Below are positions 61,335 through 64,000 of a stretch of DNA of 64,000 nucleotides, piece after piece (within the stretch, counting starts at the first letter, position 1; every line of letters starts with the position of its first letter). The position numbers were made by a program, and so were the translations under genes. The stretch is from positions 39,537 through 103,536 of the IMG/VR virus record IMGVR_UViG_3300023108_001277; one strand, 5' to 3'. Origin of the DNA: a virus. The notes under the pieces are model-generated. The model was not told where the DNA came from, made no database searches, and saw only the letters and a program-made list of their open reading frames with translations.

Positions 61335-61342
61335 AATAAATA
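61335..61342 (+). promoter_or_regulatory. Late-promoter-like AATAAATA before the last fibre gene
   Basis: It lies 3 bases after the stop of the 2194-residue gene and 21 bases before the ATG at 61364; CGGAG gives a ribosome site. Confidence 0.5.
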
Positions 61343-61363
61343 ACTACGATATCGGAGCAAAAC

Positions 61364-64000
61364 ATGGCTGAATTTCTATTAGGAAGAATTAAATTTGTAT
61401 GGAAAGGCGACTGGACAACCAGTACAGCATACGTTAAAGACGATGTTGTAAGGTACGGTGGTAAAGTATATATTTGTACTGAAGCACATACCGCAGACGC
61501 TGACTTTTATGTAGATAGTGCAAACTGGAATACGTTTGCTGATGGTTCTGCATGGAAGGAAGACTGGGCAACTAGCACTTATTATAAAACAGGTGATGTT
61601 GTAAAATATGGTGGTTATCTATATATTGCAAATAATGGCCACACTTCAGCCGATACAACAACAAAAGGTTTAGAGTTTAACCAAGGCGACTGGGACACAT
61701 ACGCAGAATTTTTTAATTATACCGGCGCTTGGGCAACTAGCACAAGATATAAAGTTAATGATATTGCCAAGTATGGCGGAACAGTTTATGTTTGTATTGA
61801 TGATCATACATCAAGTGCAACAGCATCTTCAGACAGTGATGGTTTAGAAAACGACAACGATGGTAAAGCATTAACAATTGATTCGATATCAGCGGCAAAC
61901 GTTTCTAGAAGTCAGGGAACATATACAGGAATTACACCAACAGACGGTTCTGGATCAGGATTAGTTTTAGATGCCACAGTTGATAACATTGGTGGTGTTG
62001 CGATTACATTAACAAGCAATGGTACAGGATATGCAGTTGGCGATGTATTAACAATTACTGATGCACAACTTGGTGGTGGTGGCGCTCCTAATGTGACATT
62101 TAGAATTGCTTCAGTTGCAGACAGATGGAATATTTTTACAGAAGGTTTTGAATGGAAAAACAACTGGGCAATTTCAACTAGGTACAAACTAAATGACCTT
62201 GTTAAGTATGGTGGTCAAATTTATGTTTGTATTCAAGGCCACCAGTCTGCAACAGATTTAGCAGATGGATTAGAAGTAGATCAAGCAAAATGGCAACACT
62301 TTCATAAAGGTATTGAATACAGAGAAACTTGGTCAACAGGTACACGTTATAGAATTAATGACATTGTAAAATATGGCGCAAACATTTGGATTTGTACAGC
62401 GGCTCATACAGCAACTAATAGTTTTGCAACAGATGAAGGCAATTGGTCAATTTTTGTTCCAGGATTAGAATACGAAGATTCGTGGAGCAATGGTGAAGTT
62501 TATCAACCAGGAGACATTGTCACATACGGCGGTTATTCTTATATTGCAAATACTAACAACACTGGTAAGCCACCGTATGCAAACGCAAACGATTGGAAGT
62601 TATACCTAAAAGGTTATAACTTTAGAGGCGACTATGGTGACGACTCTTCATTACAAGATTATCTAGTAGGAGATGTAGTAAGACTAGGTGGATACACTTA
62701 TATGTGTATTCAAGACCATCAAGGTGTTGCAAAAAATCCTGCAAGTGAAACAACTTTTTGGACAAAATTAAACGAAGGTTTTGCTTGGAAAGGCAACTGG
62801 ACAAACATTACAGATTATGTATTAGGTGATGTTGTTTACTATGGTGTGAACTCATACGTAGTAATTCAAGCACACCAATCAAACCAAGCAATTGGTCAAA
62901 AGCGTCCTGACTTAGATGTTTCAGGTACCTACTACAAATTATTAGCAGGTGGTGCTGAAGGTTCTAACTTAACAACAGACGGTGACCTATTAATTTACAA
63001 TGGTGCAGGTCCTGCACGTTTACCAATTGGTGAAGAAGGACAAGTATTAACAGTTGACACAACTGGACTACCAGCATGGAAATACTGGGGCAGAACAGAC
63101 CACGTTTATTATGTTGGTCCTGATGGTGTTGACGGCGCATATCCAAATAGAGGTTCTACACTTGATAGACCTTTTAAATCTGTAAGATTTGCTTGTGAAG
63201 CAATTGAAAAAGGTGTACTAAGACCTAATGCAGTACAACTATTAAAAGAGAATAGACAATTTATTCAAAGAGAAATTGTTGAATGGACAGATTATCAAAT
63301 TGCAAATGACATTGCACCATTTACTAGTGCTTTCTCATATGACAGTGCAAAATGTTATAGAGACATGGGCATTATTATTGATGCTGTTATTTGGGATTTA
63401 TCACATGGTGGCAATACAGAATCAAGAAAAGCCGCATATGCTTACTTTACAAAAGCAGGCGGAAGTTATATTAACGGTCAAGAATCAGAAACAGTTGCTT
63501 CTATTAACTACGGTATTGAAGTAATTGATGCTGTTATTAGCAGTCTTGATCCGGCATCAAACTACCAAACATTAAACAGTTATACACCGGCAATTACACA
63601 AAGAAAAGATACTGCTCTTGTTGAAGAATCTGAAGCACAGAGCGTTATTGAAAGTTTAGTTGCAATTATTACTGATGCTATTACAGCAGGTAGTGCATCA
63701 GGTATTCCAACAGAAGAACAAGTACAAAAAACTGTGTTTGTTAAAACAGGAGAATATAAAGAAGTTCTTCCTATTAGAGTTCCTGCAAATACAGCAGTTG
63801 TTGGTGACGAATTGCGTTCAACTAGAATTCGACCAAGTGAAGATACTGACTACGTTTCAAGAAGCGATGTTGATTACAGTTTAGCAGGTATCACAAGAGT
63901 ACAAGGTTTACTAAGCGATATTATTCAAGGTAGTGCTGTCACTAAAACAGGCACTAACACACAAACACAAGTACAAGCACTTCCGTATGGTACTGCAACA
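61364..64000 (+). CDS. Second giant chitin-binding-like repeat fibre protein (N-terminal 879 aa, runs off window)
   Basis: The ATG at 61364 opens a frame without stops to the window end. It begins MAEFLLGRIKFVWKGDW and holds eight modules of the W-x-Y-x-DVVxYGGxxYxCxxxHT type (for example STAYVKDDVVRYGGKVYICT, TRYRINDIVKYGANIWICTA) in about 530 residues, with one beta-rich insertion after the third. A linker with GDLLIYNGAGPARLPIGEEG follows, then the beta-helix entry HVYYVGPDGVDG ... FKSVRFACEAIEKG and ILPLK-like LPIRVPANTAVVGDELRSTR. The last stretch is nearly the same as in the upstream 2194-residue protein, so the two are tandem paralogs. The end and any tip domain lie outside the window. 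Confidence 0.85.
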   Translation, partial: MAEFLLGRIKFVWKGDWTTSTAYVKDDVVRYGGKVYICTEAHTADADFYVDSANWNTFADGSAWKEDWATSTYYKTGDVVKYGGYLYIANNGHTSADTTTKGLEFNQGDWDTYAEFFNYTGAWATSTRYKVNDIAKYGGTVYVCIDDHTSSATASSDSDGLENDNDGKALTIDSISAANVSRSQGTYTGITPTDGSGSGLVLDATVDNIGGVAITLTSNGTGYAVGDVLTITDAQLGGGGAPNVTFRIASVADRWNIFTEGFEWKNNWAISTRYKLNDLVKYGGQIYVCIQGHQSATDLADGLEVDQAKWQHFHKGIEYRETWSTGTRYRINDIVKYGANIWICTAAHTATNSFATDEGNWSIFVPGLEYEDSWSNGEVYQPGDIVTYGGYSYIANTNNTGKPPYANANDWKLYLKGYNFRGDYGDDSSLQDYLVGDVVRLGGYTYMCIQDHQGVAKNPASETTFWTKLNEGFAWKGNWTNITDYVLGDVVYYGVNSYVVIQAHQSNQAIGQKRPDLDVSGTYYKLLAGGAEGSNLTTDGDLLIYNGAGPARLPIGEEGQVLTVDTTGLPAWKYWGRTDHVYYVGPDGVDGAYPNRGSTLDRPFKSVRFACEAIEKGVLRPNAVQLLKENRQFIQREIVEWTDYQIANDIAPFTSAFSYDSAKCYRDMGIIIDAVIWDLSHGGNTESRKAAYAYFTKAGGSYINGQESETVASINYGIEVIDAVISSLDPASNYQTLNSYTPAITQRKDTALVEESEAQSVIESLVAIITDAITAGSASGIPTEEQVQKTVFVKTGEYKEVLPIRVPANTAVVGDELRSTRIRPSEDTDYVSRSDVDYSLAGITRVQGLLSDIIQGSAVTKTGTNTQTQVQALPYGTAT

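Noticed and set aside
1-64000. tRNA genes, insertion sequences, integrase or attachment sites
   Set aside because: No cloverleaf with a GTTCGA-type T-loop was seen, and no transposase or integrase motif appears in any long frame.

Overview
The window is a piece of a T4-like (Straboviridae/Kyanoviridae-type) myovirus genome from an AT-rich, probably marine, phage (about 36 % G+C by eye). The basis is a nearly complete set of T4-type structural and recombination genes (gp53, gp5, gp25, gp6, gp48/54-like, gp55, gp47, gp46, gp26, gp29-like tape measure, gp20, gp21, gp22, gp23). They are arranged as in marine T4-like phages of cyanobacteria and SAR11, with very large repeat-rich virion proteins. 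No photosynthesis genes, tRNAs or host genes are visible, so the host cannot be named; a pelagiphage-like relative is the best guess.

Layout. (1) 1-32449, minus strand: the late baseplate and fibre block, read from gp48/54-like and gp53 through hub proteins, gp5, gp25 and gp6 into a 4641-residue giant protein, then a 219-residue protein and four tandem paralogous fibre-type proteins. A 2-oxoglutarate/Fe(II) oxygenase and a possible fibre chaperone sit among the fibre genes. (2) 32450-36926, plus strand: an early block from two sigma70-like promoters, with the late sigma factor gp55, the gp47/gp46 recombination nuclease, a small protein and a SegE-type GIY-YIG protein. (3) 36927-37431: a 505-bp gene-free, GC-richer stretch full of nested inverted repeats; the G-U pairs indicate a large structured RNA read from the plus strand. 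(4) 37432-38507, minus: gp26, which appears to be extended by a -1 ribosomal frameshift into a gp51-like domain. (5) 38601-47431, plus: tape measure, portal, prohead core, protease, scaffold and major capsid protein, closed by a clear terminator. (6) 47499-64000, plus: small virion proteins and three very large fibre-type proteins carrying beta-helix, LamG-like, chitin-binding-like and propeller modules; the last runs off the window.

How it works together. Early host-type promoters make gp55 and gp46/47. gp55 then directs RNA polymerase to TATAAATA-like late promoters, many of which are visible before virion genes. Six genes have the late motif exactly five bases before the start codon, which predicts leaderless late mRNAs. 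The head (gp20-gp23), tail (gp29 with gp26/gp51 as likely chaperones) and baseplate (gp53-gp6) modules build the virion, and the large repeat proteins probably decorate the tail and bind the host.

The most unusual observations are the apparent complete absence of the 5-base word GTTAC/GTAAC, the ornate RNA candidate, and the gp26/gp51 frameshift.
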